Below are positions 32,893-41,069 of a DNA stretch of 64,000 nucleotides, one piece after another. The stretch spans positions 124,001 through 188,000 of the forward strand of contig NZ_ATXU01000003.1 in assembly GCF_000421845.1 (NCBI RefSeq), written 5' to 3'. This DNA is from Leucobacter chironomi DSM 19883 (GTDB lineage Bacteria; Actinomycetota; Actinomycetes; Actinomycetales; Microbacteriaceae). A model generated the notes under the pieces. It saw only the letters and a list, made by a program, of their open reading frames with translations, made no database searches and was not told the origin of the DNA. The first letter of the stretch is position 1, and the number at the start of each line of letters is the position of its first letter. Position numbers and translations under genes: made by a program.

Positions 32893-33797
32893 TGGACGTC
32901 GAACAGCTCCTCGCGCCGGTCGCCCGCATGAGTCTCGCGGACGCCGCCCGCCACTATGTTTCGCTGGGGGTGCCGGTGTTTCCTTGTGTGCCGGGTGAGA
33001 AGCGGCCGCTCGTCGCGCATGGTTTCAAGGATGCCAGCACCGATCCCGCGCAGGTTGAGGCGTGGTGGCGGCGGTGGCCGGATGCGAACATCGGCATCCC
33101 GACCGGCCCCATCTCGGGGATCGAGGTTGTCGATGTCGATGTGAAGGGCGACCCGCCGCGCGGTCCCGCCTCTTGGCAGCAGGCCACCGAGGCGGGCCTG
33201 CTCGATGGGTGGGCGGTGCAGGTCGTCACCCCGTCGGGCGGGTTGCACGCCTATTATCCGGCAGCCGCCATCGAGCAGCGGTCGTGGGCGTCGGGGGCGG
33301 CGCAGCTCGATTTCCGAGGCACCGCTGGTTACATCGTCGCCCCGCCGTCGAGAACGATCATCGACGGCGAGACGGTCGCGTATCAGCTCCTCGACCTCGC
33401 CACTGGCGACGTGCATCCCGTCGACGCGGGCGCGCTGCGGGAGTTTCTGGACCCGAGGCCCGTGCGGTCGTCGTGGGAGGCGCGCCCGTTCCGCGGCACT
33501 GTGGAGGAGCGGGCGAAGCGGATCGCGGCATGGCTGGAAGGGCAAGGCGAAGGCGAACGGAACCAGGGCCTGTTCTGGGCGTCGTGCCGCCTCGCGGAGA
33601 ACGGCGCCACATTGGCGGAAGCGTTTCAGGCGCTCGGGCCGGTTGCGGAAGGGATTGGCTTGCCGCCGCGGGAGATCGAGCGCACGATCCGCTCCGCCTA
33701 CCGCACTCCGAACACCACCCCGGCAGCACCCGCACCTGCCACGGCGCGCCCGGTTGCGCAGCGTGCCCCAGTTGATCGAGGGCGGGTGCTCGCATGA
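32892..33797 (+). CDS. Bifunctional DNA primase/polymerase (Prim-Pol domain)
   Basis: The 301-residue protein has the archaeo-eukaryotic Prim-Pol fold used by plasmids and phages. Markers are GVPVFPCVPGEKRPLVAHGFKDAS, the metal-binding IEVVDVDVKG aspartates, SGGLHAYYP and a QLDFRGTAGYIVAPPS strand. A C-terminal helical primase-accessory segment follows (NQGLFWASCRLAENG). It could prime replication or complementary-strand synthesis after transfer. ATG 32892 shares a base with the upstream stop. Confidence 0.9.
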   Translation: MDVEQLLAPVARMSLADAARHYVSLGVPVFPCVPGEKRPLVAHGFKDASTDPAQVEAWWRRWPDANIGIPTGPISGIEVVDVDVKGDPPRGPASWQQATEAGLLDGWAVQVVTPSGGLHAYYPAAAIEQRSWASGAAQLDFRGTAGYIVAPPSRTIIDGETVAYQLLDLATGDVHPVDAGALREFLDPRPVRSSWEARPFRGTVEERAKRIAAWLEGQGEGERNQGLFWASCRLAENGATLAEAFQALGPVAEGIGLPPREIERTIRSAYRTPNTTPAAPAPATARPVAQRAPVDRGRVLA

Positions 33798-34660
33798 ACA
33801 TGAGGAGGGAGCGCCGGGGTGGCTGGCTCGCCGTGGTGACGGCGGTGGCGGGGACGGTGTTGATCGCGTGCGGGGCGTTCTGGCTTTCCTTCATTGCGCT
33901 GGCCGATCTCGCCCGCCGCTCCGGGATCGAGGAGGGGCAGGCGTGGGCGTGGCCGCTGATCGTGGACGGCGTCATCGTCGTTGCGACCGTCGCCGTCGTC
34001 GCGCTCGCCGGCACCCGCACCGCCTGGTACCCCTGGATGCTGCTCATCGCTGGAGCTGGGTTGTCGGTGACGGCGAACTCGATCCACGCGATCGTCGCCG
34101 CCGATGCGGATGTGCCTGCGGTGCTCGCGGCGTCGGTTGCGGCAGTGCCACCGCTGGTGCTGCTCGCGATCACGCACCTCACCGTGATCCTCACCCGCCA
34201 CCAACCCAAACCGGCCCCTGAGACGGCTGCTGAGGAAGCCGCGGAACTGCACGTCGAGGCCGCGGAGCGGCCGGGCGGGCCGGTGCCGGTGGCGTCGCTG
34301 GAACCGGCGCTCCGAGCGCCGGTGCTCGCTGCGGTGCTGGCGCCCGATGCGGAGCCCGGCGCCGAAGCGGGTGATCCGCCGATGCCAGAGCAGGGGCGGG
34401 ATGGGTGGTCGCGGCGTGAGGTGGCGGAGGTGCTGCGGGCGGGCGGCTGGTCGAACAAGAAGATCGCCCGCTACCTCGACGTGCACCCCTCGACCGTCGG
34501 CCGCTGGCTCCCGCAACCCAGCCCCACGCCGGAAGCCGAGCCCGGCACCGAACAGCCAGTCATCGCTATGCCAACGACCGATGCAGCAGCCGCGACGGCT
34601 GCAGATGACCCCAGAGACGAGGAGGACCCGTCATGTACCACGAACACGGCCCCGAAGTAG
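33794..34660 (+). CDS. DUF2637 membrane protein with C-terminal helix-turn-helix
   Basis: The 288-residue protein has four N-terminal membrane helices (from VVTAVAGTVLIACGAFWLSFIALADLA to ASVAAVPPLVLLAITHLTVIL), typical of DUF2637 spread proteins of actinobacterial plasmids. After an acidic Ala/Pro/Glu linker comes a helix-turn-helix (WSRREVAEVLRAGGWSNKKIARYLDVHPSTVGRWL). These proteins are linked to intramycelial plasmid spreading or conjugal transfer. The ATGA overlap with the primase gene and the overlap with the next gene indicate coupling. Confidence 0.87.
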   Translation: MNMRRERRGGWLAVVTAVAGTVLIACGAFWLSFIALADLARRSGIEEGQAWAWPLIVDGVIVVATVAVVALAGTRTAWYPWMLLIAGAGLSVTANSIHAIVAADADVPAVLAASVAAVPPLVLLAITHLTVILTRHQPKPAPETAAEEAAELHVEAAERPGGPVPVASLEPALRAPVLAAVLAPDAEPGAEAGDPPMPEQGRDGWSRREVAEVLRAGGWSNKKIARYLDVHPSTVGRWLPQPSPTPEAEPGTEQPVIAMPTTDAAAATAADDPRDEEDPSCTTNTAPK

Positions 34661-35109
34661 CGGAGGCGGCGCGGTCGCGTCTGCATCCCGCGCTCGCTGC
34701 GGCGATGAACGCCGAACGAACCTCGCCGGGCGGGCCTGAGCAGGTGGAGGCGGAGCGGTCGATGCTCGCCGTACACCGCGACCCCTCCCTGACCGGGAGC
34801 GACCGCGCCGAGCGCGACACGGTAGAAGCCGAGCCGGATGCTGAGGCGAAGCGGCGGACGCAGATTCGGTGGGTGCGGCCGACCGAGCTGGCGATGCAGG
34901 GCGGCGCCCGCGCGACCGGGTGGGGGCTCGATCTGCGGGCCGAGCTCGCCCAGCGCCTCCGCGACGCCCGCGCCGACCGCAAGCAGGACCGCGCCGAACA
35001 GCGTGCGGTCCGGAGTGAGCGGGCATCGCGATTGCCCGATCTGTCGATCCGGGGCCGCAGACGCCAGACACGACCGGAGCCCGCGCGTTCGGGGATGGGG
35101 CTGAGGTGA
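34633..35109 (+). CDS. Charged hypothetical protein of the transfer operon
   Basis: The 158-residue protein is very rich in Arg, Ala and Glu, with long helical stretches (RAELAQRLRDARADRKQDRAEQ). There are no membrane segments or cysteines. GAGGAGG lies upstream of ATG 34633, and the gene overlaps the DUF2637 gene by 28 bp in another frame. The function is unknown; basic helical proteins in this position may be relaxosome accessory or partition factors. Confidence 0.7.
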   Translation: MYHEHGPEVAEAARSRLHPALAAAMNAERTSPGGPEQVEAERSMLAVHRDPSLTGSDRAERDTVEAEPDAEAKRRTQIRWVRPTELAMQGGARATGWGLDLRAELAQRLRDARADRKQDRAEQRAVRSERASRLPDLSIRGRRRQTRPEPARSGMGLR

Positions 35110-35202
35110 TCCGCCATGCACGAGTCAGCAGCCCGGTTCGCGCAGGACCTTCCCGGCCCCAGGCACGCGGGGCGCACCTGCCATGTAGGAGGTGCCGTCA
35201 TC

Positions 35203-36081
35203 ATGAACCAGACCCGCACGAAGAGCACCCCTGCCGCACGTCCCGAACGGGATGCGCGGTGGGGGTTCGAGCATTCCGAAGGGCTCCGCGCCCTGCTGAT
35301 CCGCCTGCACGAGGAAGGCCGATGGGCGTGGCGGCACGACCCCGAAGTCGCAGCCCTCATGCGGCACGCGGCCGACAAGTACGCCGCGCTCGCGCGCCGG
35401 CACGGCCTCGACCCGTGGGAAGCGGCCGCCGCGGCGTTCGACGCGATGCGCACCGGCGCCGTGAGGCGCGCCGACGACCCCTGGGCCGTCATCACCCGCG
35501 CAGTGAAAGTGACCTGCATCGCCGAGGAACGCGCGAACGGGCTGCTGTGCTCCGTGCATCAGGCGCGGCGACCGAAGTTCTCCACCCACCACGACGCAGA
35601 GCGCTTCTCGGACCGGGAGAACCCGCTGACCGACTACCACCACAGCCTCACAATCCCCGCCCCCGACCTCATCGAGGAACCCGAGCACGACGAGACCCCC
35701 GCCCGGGTGGGGCAGGCCGTCGAAGACGCGGTCGCGCTGTTCCATCTGCTCGGCTGGCCGGTCGAGGCTGCACGGGGCGGGATCGAGTACATCATCACCC
35801 GGCTCGCAGAATCAGCGTCGCGGGCTTCCGCGTTCGAGTCGCTGCGCCGCGACTACCACGCCCGCGCCCTCCTCGACATCCCCGCCGCCTCGTGGCTTGC
35901 GATGCTGCGGGTGGCGCTGGGGACGCCGGACCCGAACCAGGCGCACACCAGCGCCGCACGCGGCATCCTGCACCGCCTGGTCACCGGCGAACCCCTCCGC
36001 GCGCTCCTCGCCGACGACCGGGTGCTGTCGGAGGTGGTGCTGTCCACCCCAGACGGAGGTGGCTGCCATGGCTGCCAGTAG
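35203..36081 (+). CDS. Hypothetical protein of the transfer operon
   Basis: The 292-residue soluble protein is helical, with conserved-looking segments WGFEHSEGLRALLIRLHEEGRWAWRHDPEVAALM, ADKYAALARRHGLDPWEAAAAAFDAMRTGAVR and WAVITRAVKVTCIAEERANGLL. The early part resembles sigma-factor-like helical folds (weak). ATG 35203 has AGGAGG upstream; an in-frame ATG at 35116 also has a ribosome site, but the added residues look non-coding. It overlaps the ParB-like gene by 14 bp. The family was not recognised. Confidence 0.65.
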   Translation: MNQTRTKSTPAARPERDARWGFEHSEGLRALLIRLHEEGRWAWRHDPEVAALMRHAADKYAALARRHGLDPWEAAAAAFDAMRTGAVRRADDPWAVITRAVKVTCIAEERANGLLCSVHQARRPKFSTHHDAERFSDRENPLTDYHHSLTIPAPDLIEEPEHDETPARVGQAVEDAVALFHLLGWPVEAARGGIEYIITRLAESASRASAFESLRRDYHARALLDIPAASWLAMLRVALGTPDPNQAHTSAARGILHRLVTGEPLRALLADDRVLSEVVLSTPDGGGCHGCQ

Positions 36082-37171
36082 CCCGGGGCATATCGAGCTG
36101 GAACGCTCCCTCGACTCCATCACCGTCGGGAAGCGCCACCGCACCGACCTCGGCGACATTCCGGCGCTCGCCGAGTCCATCCGTGCAGAGGGCCTGTTGC
36201 AGCCGATCACCGTCACCCCGGACGGGGTGCTCGTCTGCGGGCGCCGCCGCCTCGAAGCGCTGCGCCTGCTCGGGCAGCGCTCCACGAACGTGTGGGTGCG
36301 GTCGAACCTCTCCGGCCGCCTCTCCCAGCTCCTCGCGGAACAGAACGACAACTCGCTGCACAAACCCCTCTCCCTGATCGAAGCCGAATCCCTCTACCGG
36401 GAGCTGAAGGTCGTGCTCGCCGAAGACGCCGCCCGCCGGCAGGCCGCAACACGGTTCGGAGCCGACGGCGAGAATCCGCAGGATTCTGCGGAAGTCCACG
36501 GTGCCGTCGAATCGACGGCACCGCGCTCCGCCGGGGAAGCCCGGGTGCAGGCCGCCCGCATGGTCACCGGGCACGGATCGCAGACGATGCTCGAACAAAT
36601 CGGCAGATTGAAGGATCTCGCAAACGACGACACCCGACCCGAGCACATCCGCGCCCAGGCCGTCGAGGAGCTGGCGCGGATCGAGGCCGGCGGGAAAGTG
36701 CACGGCGCGCACCTGCGCATGAACACCGCCCTCTCCCTGCACGAGCTCGACCGGATCGCCGTCAACCCCGCCCAGCCGGACCCCGTGCGCATGCAGGCCG
36801 CCGCCTCTGCCGAGCAAGTGCGTGCCGCAGCCGCCAGGGAGGCACGGACGGCGGAGCTCGCGCAGCTCGCCGCTGCGGCGATCGCCCGCATCACCTCCAC
36901 GGGTCGCAAGAAGGGCAAGAAGCCGGTACGGCCGGTGGAGCGTCCGAAGCTGACGCTCGTGGTGCTGCCGCCGCGCGCGTTCGTCGCGCTCTGGGCCGAC
37001 ATGGACGGCTGGACCCAGAAATACGACCCGGGCACCCTCGCCGCGGAACTGACCGGGGCGGAGTGGGAGCGCGCCGAAGCCGTGCTCGCCGAGACCATCG
37101 CGTTCTTCGCCCTCATCCGCGCCGCCCGCGAAAACGCTGCGGCGGGCAGCACGGAGGTGCAGGCCGTCTAA
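36068..37171 (+). CDS. ParB N-terminal-domain protein
   Basis: The 367-residue protein starts with a ParB/Srx nuclease-type domain (HIELERSLDSITVGKRHRTDLGDIPALAESIRAEGLLQPITVTPDGVLVCGRRRLEALRLLG). The GRRR phosphate-binding box and a SLIEAESLYRELK helix are present. The middle contains a helix-turn-helix-like region (ARRQAATRFG), and the C-terminal part is specific to these elements. ParB-type CTPases bind centromere-like sites. No ParA gene is adjacent, so it may act as a regulator or in plasmid partition with a distant ParA. Confidence 0.85.
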   Translation: MAASSPGHIELERSLDSITVGKRHRTDLGDIPALAESIRAEGLLQPITVTPDGVLVCGRRRLEALRLLGQRSTNVWVRSNLSGRLSQLLAEQNDNSLHKPLSLIEAESLYRELKVVLAEDAARRQAATRFGADGENPQDSAEVHGAVESTAPRSAGEARVQAARMVTGHGSQTMLEQIGRLKDLANDDTRPEHIRAQAVEELARIEAGGKVHGAHLRMNTALSLHELDRIAVNPAQPDPVRMQAAASAEQVRAAAAREARTAELAQLAAAAIARITSTGRKKGKKPVRPVERPKLTLVVLPPRAFVALWADMDGWTQKYDPGTLAAELTGAEWERAEAVLAETIAFFALIRAARENAAAGSTEVQAV

Positions 37172-37258
37172 ACCTGCCTGCCGGCGGCTACGAGCCGCCG
37201 GCTGTGCGTGTGCACCTTCCGGGTACCGAACTCGCCCGTTCGCCGGAAGGAAGCCCGT

Positions 37259-37921
37259 ATGCGTCAGACCACCGAGCCGGAGCAGGCGTCGCGGCGCCTG
37301 CGCATCGCCCTCATCGGCGGCGGCATCGTCCTCGCCCTGCTCGTCGGCGCCGGCATCTATGGCCTGCTGCGCGGCCCCGCCCCCGAATCATCACCCGGCC
37401 CCCGCGTCTCGGCGTCCGAGACGCCTGGTGCTGACCGGGATCTCTCGCCGCGCGAGCTCCCGGCCGTCTCAGACGCGGAACGGTTTGCGCGGGACGTAGC
37501 CGAGGGGCTGTTCGCGTGGGATACCGGCCTCGGCTACAGCCCGCACGAGTACATGCAGGCGATCATCGATGTCGCGGACCCGGACGAAGCACCAGGCCTC
37601 GCCGCAGACCTCCGCGCCTACCTCCCAGACGATGCCGCCTGGGCCGAACTGCGGAACTACTCGACCCGGCAATGGCTCACCATCGACACGATCACCTTTC
37701 CCGAGAGCTGGGCGGGCATCGCCGCCGACGCCCGCCCCGGCACGCTCCTGCCGGGTGCGACCGCGTACACAGTCACCGGCACCCGGCACCGGACCGGCGT
37801 CTGGGAAGGGCAGGGCGTTACCGATGCGCGCCCGGTGTCGTTCACGATCTTCGCCGCCTGCCCGGACGACGAGGACTGCCGGCTGCTGCGGCTCTCCGCT
37901 CTCGACACCCCGCTCCGATAG
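37259..37921 (+). CDS. Single-pass membrane protein of the transfer complex (VirB8/TcpC-like in plan)
   Basis: The 220-residue protein has a short basic cytoplasmic tail, one membrane helix (IALIGGGIVLALLVGAGIYGLL), a Pro/Ser linker, and an external domain of about 150 residues. This plan, directly upstream of the wall hydrolase and channel genes, matches VirB8/TcpC scaffold proteins, but sequence motifs are too weak to prove it. GGAAGGAAG precedes ATG 37259. The external domain has one Cys pair (CPDDEDC). Confidence 0.6.
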   Translation: MRQTTEPEQASRRLRIALIGGGIVLALLVGAGIYGLLRGPAPESSPGPRVSASETPGADRDLSPRELPAVSDAERFARDVAEGLFAWDTGLGYSPHEYMQAIIDVADPDEAPGLAADLRAYLPDDAAWAELRNYSTRQWLTIDTITFPESWAGIAADARPGTLLPGATAYTVTGTRHRTGVWEGQGVTDARPVSFTIFAACPDDEDCRLLRLSALDTPLR

Positions 37922-37937
37922 CGAGGACGGCTCGGTG

Positions 37938-39107
37938 ATGGTGAAGAAGCTGCTCGTCCTGTTCTTGGTGCTGTTCTGCGTCGGACCGTCGACCGCGCTG
38001 GTCGGCATGGGAGCGTTCATGGGCCCGTTAGGGTTCTGCCTCACGGATTCCCTGACGGTCGGCCCGATCCCGGACAAGCTCGCCGCGACCACTGCCGATG
38101 GCACCTCGGTTACGCTCGAGAAGCGGCAGCTCACCCACGCGGCGACGATCATCACCACCGGGGCGAGCATCCCCGGCGTCGGCCAGGCGGGTGTGCGCAT
38201 CGCGCTCATGGCGGCGCTCACCGAGTCCCGGCTGCGGATGCTCGCCAACACCGGCGCCTACCCCGAATCCGGGAACTACCCGAACGACGGCGACGCCTCC
38301 GATCACGACAGCCTGGGGTTGTTCCAGATGCGGCCGGCCGCGGGCTGGGGTACGGTCGCTGAGCTTATGAACCCGACCTATCAGGCGAAGGCGTTCTACG
38401 GTGGTGAGCAGGGCCCGAACTTCCCCTCGCCGCGGGGCCTGCTCGACATTCCCGGCTGGCAGCAGATGGACCCAGGCTCCGCCGCGCAAGCCGTCGAAGT
38501 GTCGGCGTTCCCGGATCGGTACCGGAACTGGCAGCCCGTCGCCGAAGCGATCCTCACCGCCCTCACCAAGCCCGCCCCCAGCGGCGGCGGGAACCGTGGC
38601 GGGGCGGTGCCGGAGACCAGCCGCGTCGTGTTCCCGCTTCCCGAGGGCTCCTACACGAACACGGATAGCTTCGGCTGGCGCACCGACCCCTTCACCGGCG
38701 AGCGGCAGTTTCACTCCGGCTCCGACCTCGCCGCCGCCGACGGCACCCCGATCTACGCGGTCGCCGACGGCCGCGTGACCGTCGCGGAGTTCAGCTCCGG
38801 ATGGGGCGGCCTCATCGTCATCGAACACACCGTCCAAGGCGCCCGGGTCGCGTCCTATTACGCGCACATGTGGCAGGACGGCATCTACGTCACCAGCGGG
38901 GAGACCGTCGCGGCCGGGCAGCACATCGGCGATGTCGGCTCCTCCGGCCGCTCGACCGGCCCGCACCTGCACGTCGAGATCCGCCCCGGCGGGCAGGCCC
39001 AGCCCCCGGTGAACGCAGTCGAGTGGCTGGCGCAGCACGGCGCGGTCCCGAGTGACGGCACGACGGGCGCGCCCGGGTGTCGCGCGAACCTTGGAGGTGC
39101 CCGGTGA
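37938..39107 (+). CDS. Cell-wall hydrolase: transglycosylase-like domain plus M23 peptidase
   Basis: The 389-residue exported protein opens local holes in peptidoglycan for the conjugation channel. A signal anchor (LLVLFLVLFCVGPSTALVGM) is followed by a lysozyme/transglycosylase-like domain (IALMAALTESRLRM, with a likely catalytic Glu, and SLGLFQMRPAAGWGT). The C-terminal LytM domain has FHSGSDLAAADGTPI and STGPHLHVEI zinc ligands. It is analogous to VirB1-like proteins of Gram-positive type IV systems. ATG 37938 is next to an in-frame GTG at 37935. Confidence 0.88.
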   Translation: MVKKLLVLFLVLFCVGPSTALVGMGAFMGPLGFCLTDSLTVGPIPDKLAATTADGTSVTLEKRQLTHAATIITTGASIPGVGQAGVRIALMAALTESRLRMLANTGAYPESGNYPNDGDASDHDSLGLFQMRPAAGWGTVAELMNPTYQAKAFYGGEQGPNFPSPRGLLDIPGWQQMDPGSAAQAVEVSAFPDRYRNWQPVAEAILTALTKPAPSGGGNRGGAVPETSRVVFPLPEGSYTNTDSFGWRTDPFTGERQFHSGSDLAAADGTPIYAVADGRVTVAEFSSGWGGLIVIEHTVQGARVASYYAHMWQDGIYVTSGETVAAGQHIGDVGSSGRSTGPHLHVEIRPGGQAQPPVNAVEWLAQHGAVPSDGTTGAPGCRANLGGAR

Positions 39108-39370
39108 ACGTGTTTCCCGACTTCGGCGCCGTCGGCGCATCCGGGGAGTTCGCGTCGGTGATCGGCGCGCTCCTCACCTACGTCCTCATCGGCGCCGTGC
39201 TCACCCTCCTCGTCTCTGCAACCATCTGGGCCATCGCCTCCCACACCGGGAACCCCTACACGGCGCAGAAAGCCCGCGTCGGCGTGTTCGTCGCCCTCGG
39301 CACCGCAGCCCTCGCCGGCGCCGGCATCGCCTGGGCGAACTTTCTCCTCACCATCGGCGACCGCATCTAA
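39104..39370 (+). CDS. DUF6112-like small membrane protein
   Basis: The 88-residue protein has two helices (VIGALLTYVLIGAVLTLLVSATIWAIA and VGVFVALGTAALAGAGIAWANFLL) separated by a short basic loop (NPYTAQKAR). It starts at GTG 39104 behind GGAGG, overlapping the hydrolase stop. The two-helix plan is like VirB2/TrbC pilins and actinobacterial DUF6112 proteins. It is probably a membrane part of the transfer channel. Confidence 0.72.
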   Translation: MNVFPDFGAVGASGEFASVIGALLTYVLIGAVLTLLVSATIWAIASHTGNPYTAQKARVGVFVALGTAALAGAGIAWANFLLTIGDRI

Positions 39371-39453
39371 GGGCTCGGCCACCGGGCCTGCTGAGTGCAC
39401 CTGCTTGTCGGACGGATCGCGTCCGCTTCACCGACCGGCAGGAGTGCCCAACC

Positions 39454-39726
39454 ATGATCGATATCGACCCGAACAGCAACGGGCTTCCGGGGATCGCGCA
39501 ACTGCGCGACATCGTCGGCGCGGTGATGACCGTCGGCCTCATCCTCAGCGTGCTGGCGCTCATCGTGTCCGCGATCGTCTGGGGCTTCGGCGCGAATAGC
39601 AGCAACCCGCACCTCGCGTCGAGGGGAAAGACGGGCGTGCTCGTGTCGTGCGGTGCGGCGGTGCTCGCTGGTGCGGCCGTCACGCTCATCAACTTCTTCT
39701 GGACCGTCGGCCAGGCCGTCAACTAG
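39454..39726 (+). CDS. Second DUF6112-like small membrane protein
   Basis: The 90-residue protein repeats the plan of the preceding gene: an N-terminal polar segment, a helix (IVGAVMTVGLILSVLALIVSAIVWGFG), a short loop with NPHLASRGK, and a second helix (TGVLVSCGAAVLAGAAVTLINFFW). The matching NP-basic loop and the final helix ending in an aromatic residue indicate tandem duplication and divergence. AGGAG lies before ATG 39454. Confidence 0.72.
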   Translation: MIDIDPNSNGLPGIAQLRDIVGAVMTVGLILSVLALIVSAIVWGFGANSSNPHLASRGKTGVLVSCGAAVLAGAAVTLINFFWTVGQAVN

Positions 39727-39743
39727 CCGGGTGGTGGTTCAGG

Positions 39744-41066
39744 GTGAGTATCTGCGACATCCCCGGCGTCTCCACCGTCTGCACCGCGATCGGCGAGGGC
39801 CCCGCCGGCCTCTTCTTCGGGTGGATCGCCTCCGCGATGGGGCTCGCCGTGTCCACCCTGTTCCAGGGCATGTGGGACGTGTTCTCCACCACCACCTCGG
39901 TCGACGTCACCAGCGACGGATACGTGAAGGTCTACAACATCCTGTTCGGCATCGCCGTGTTCGTGACGCTCCTGTTCTTCTGCTTCCAGCTCATCACCGG
40001 CCTCGCCCGCCGCGACCCGTCCGCACTCACCCGCGCCGCGCTCGGGGTCGCGAAATCGGTGCTCGGCTCGTTCGTGCTCATCACCTGCACCGCCCTGCTG
40101 CTCGAAATCACCGATCAGCTCTGCGTCGGCATCATCCAGGCCACCGGGCAGACGATCGAGAGCATGGACGACCGGCTCGCGCTCCTCATCACCGCGGTCA
40201 CCATCACCTCGGTTGCTGGGGGTGCGGGGGCGCTGCTGACGATCTTTCTCGCGGGCCTCATGATCGCCGCGATCTTCATCCTCTGGTTCAGCCTCCTCAT
40301 CCGGAAGGCCTTGCTGCTGGTCGCGATCGTGTTCGGCCCGGTCGCGCTCGCCGGCCTCACCTGGGAAGCGTCCCGCGGCTGGTTCGGGAAGTGGGCGACG
40401 TTCGTGGTCGCGCTGATCGCGTCGAAGCTCGTGATCGTGGTGATCTTCCTCATCGCCACCACCCAGGTCGCCGCACCCATCAGCCTCGACCTGAAATCCC
40501 TGTCCGAACCCATCGCCGGGATCGTGCTGCTGTTCGTCGCCGCGTTCGCCCCGTACCTGGCGTACAAGTTCCTGAGCTTCGTGGGCTTCGACATGTATCA
40601 GGCGTCCTCGATGGAGCAGGAGGCGAAGAACGCCCTCAACCGGCCCGTCCCGCTCCCGTCGAAGCCGAACGGCCCCGCCCCGAAGCAAGTGCTCAACGGC
40701 GCAGACACCGGCAAGGGCGCCGGAACGCCGAAGCCCACACCCACCCCAGCACCAGCGGCGGCGCCTGCCGCGGCCGGCACCGCAGCCCCGGCTGCCACCG
40801 GAGGCACGGCCGCACCGGCCGCCCCGGCTGCGGCTGCTGCGCCGCCGGTCGCGGCGGCCGTCGCCGCAGGAGTCGTCGTGAAAGAGACCGCGACCGCGGG
40901 CCCGAAGATCGGCGAGGCCATCGGTGACGCAGCGGACGGGCACGCGGGTAGTGCGTCCGAGCCGGCGGCTCCGCCGCCTGGGCCGCCGGTGCAGCAGCCG
41001 CCCGCGGTGCTCCCGCCGCCCTCGCCGCCAAGGACCGATCCGCCCGCCCCGACCGGGAAGCAGTAA
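39744..41066 (+). CDS. VirB6/TrbL-like polytopic conjugal transfer protein
   Basis: The 440-residue protein has about six membrane helices in its first 300 residues (for example ILFGIAVFVTLLFFCFQLI and FLAGLMIAAIFILWFSLLI). A characteristic RKALLLVAIVFGPVALAGLTWEASRGWFGKW region resembles TrbL/VirB6 inner-membrane channel proteins. The last 120 residues are almost all Ala, Pro, Thr and Gly and are likely disordered. GTG 39744 is chosen from the reading frame. It should form the DNA passage with the SCO6880 and VirB4 proteins. Confidence 0.82.
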   Translation: MSICDIPGVSTVCTAIGEGPAGLFFGWIASAMGLAVSTLFQGMWDVFSTTTSVDVTSDGYVKVYNILFGIAVFVTLLFFCFQLITGLARRDPSALTRAALGVAKSVLGSFVLITCTALLLEITDQLCVGIIQATGQTIESMDDRLALLITAVTITSVAGGAGALLTIFLAGLMIAAIFILWFSLLIRKALLLVAIVFGPVALAGLTWEASRGWFGKWATFVVALIASKLVIVVIFLIATTQVAAPISLDLKSLSEPIAGIVLLFVAAFAPYLAYKFLSFVGFDMYQASSMEQEAKNALNRPVPLPSKPNGPAPKQVLNGADTGKGAGTPKPTPTPAPAAAPAAAGTAAPAATGGTAAPAAPAAAAAPPVAAAVAAGVVVKETATAGPKIGEAIGDAADGHAGSASEPAAPPPGPPVQQPPAVLPPPSPPRTDPPAPTGKQ

Positions 41067-41069
41067 CCC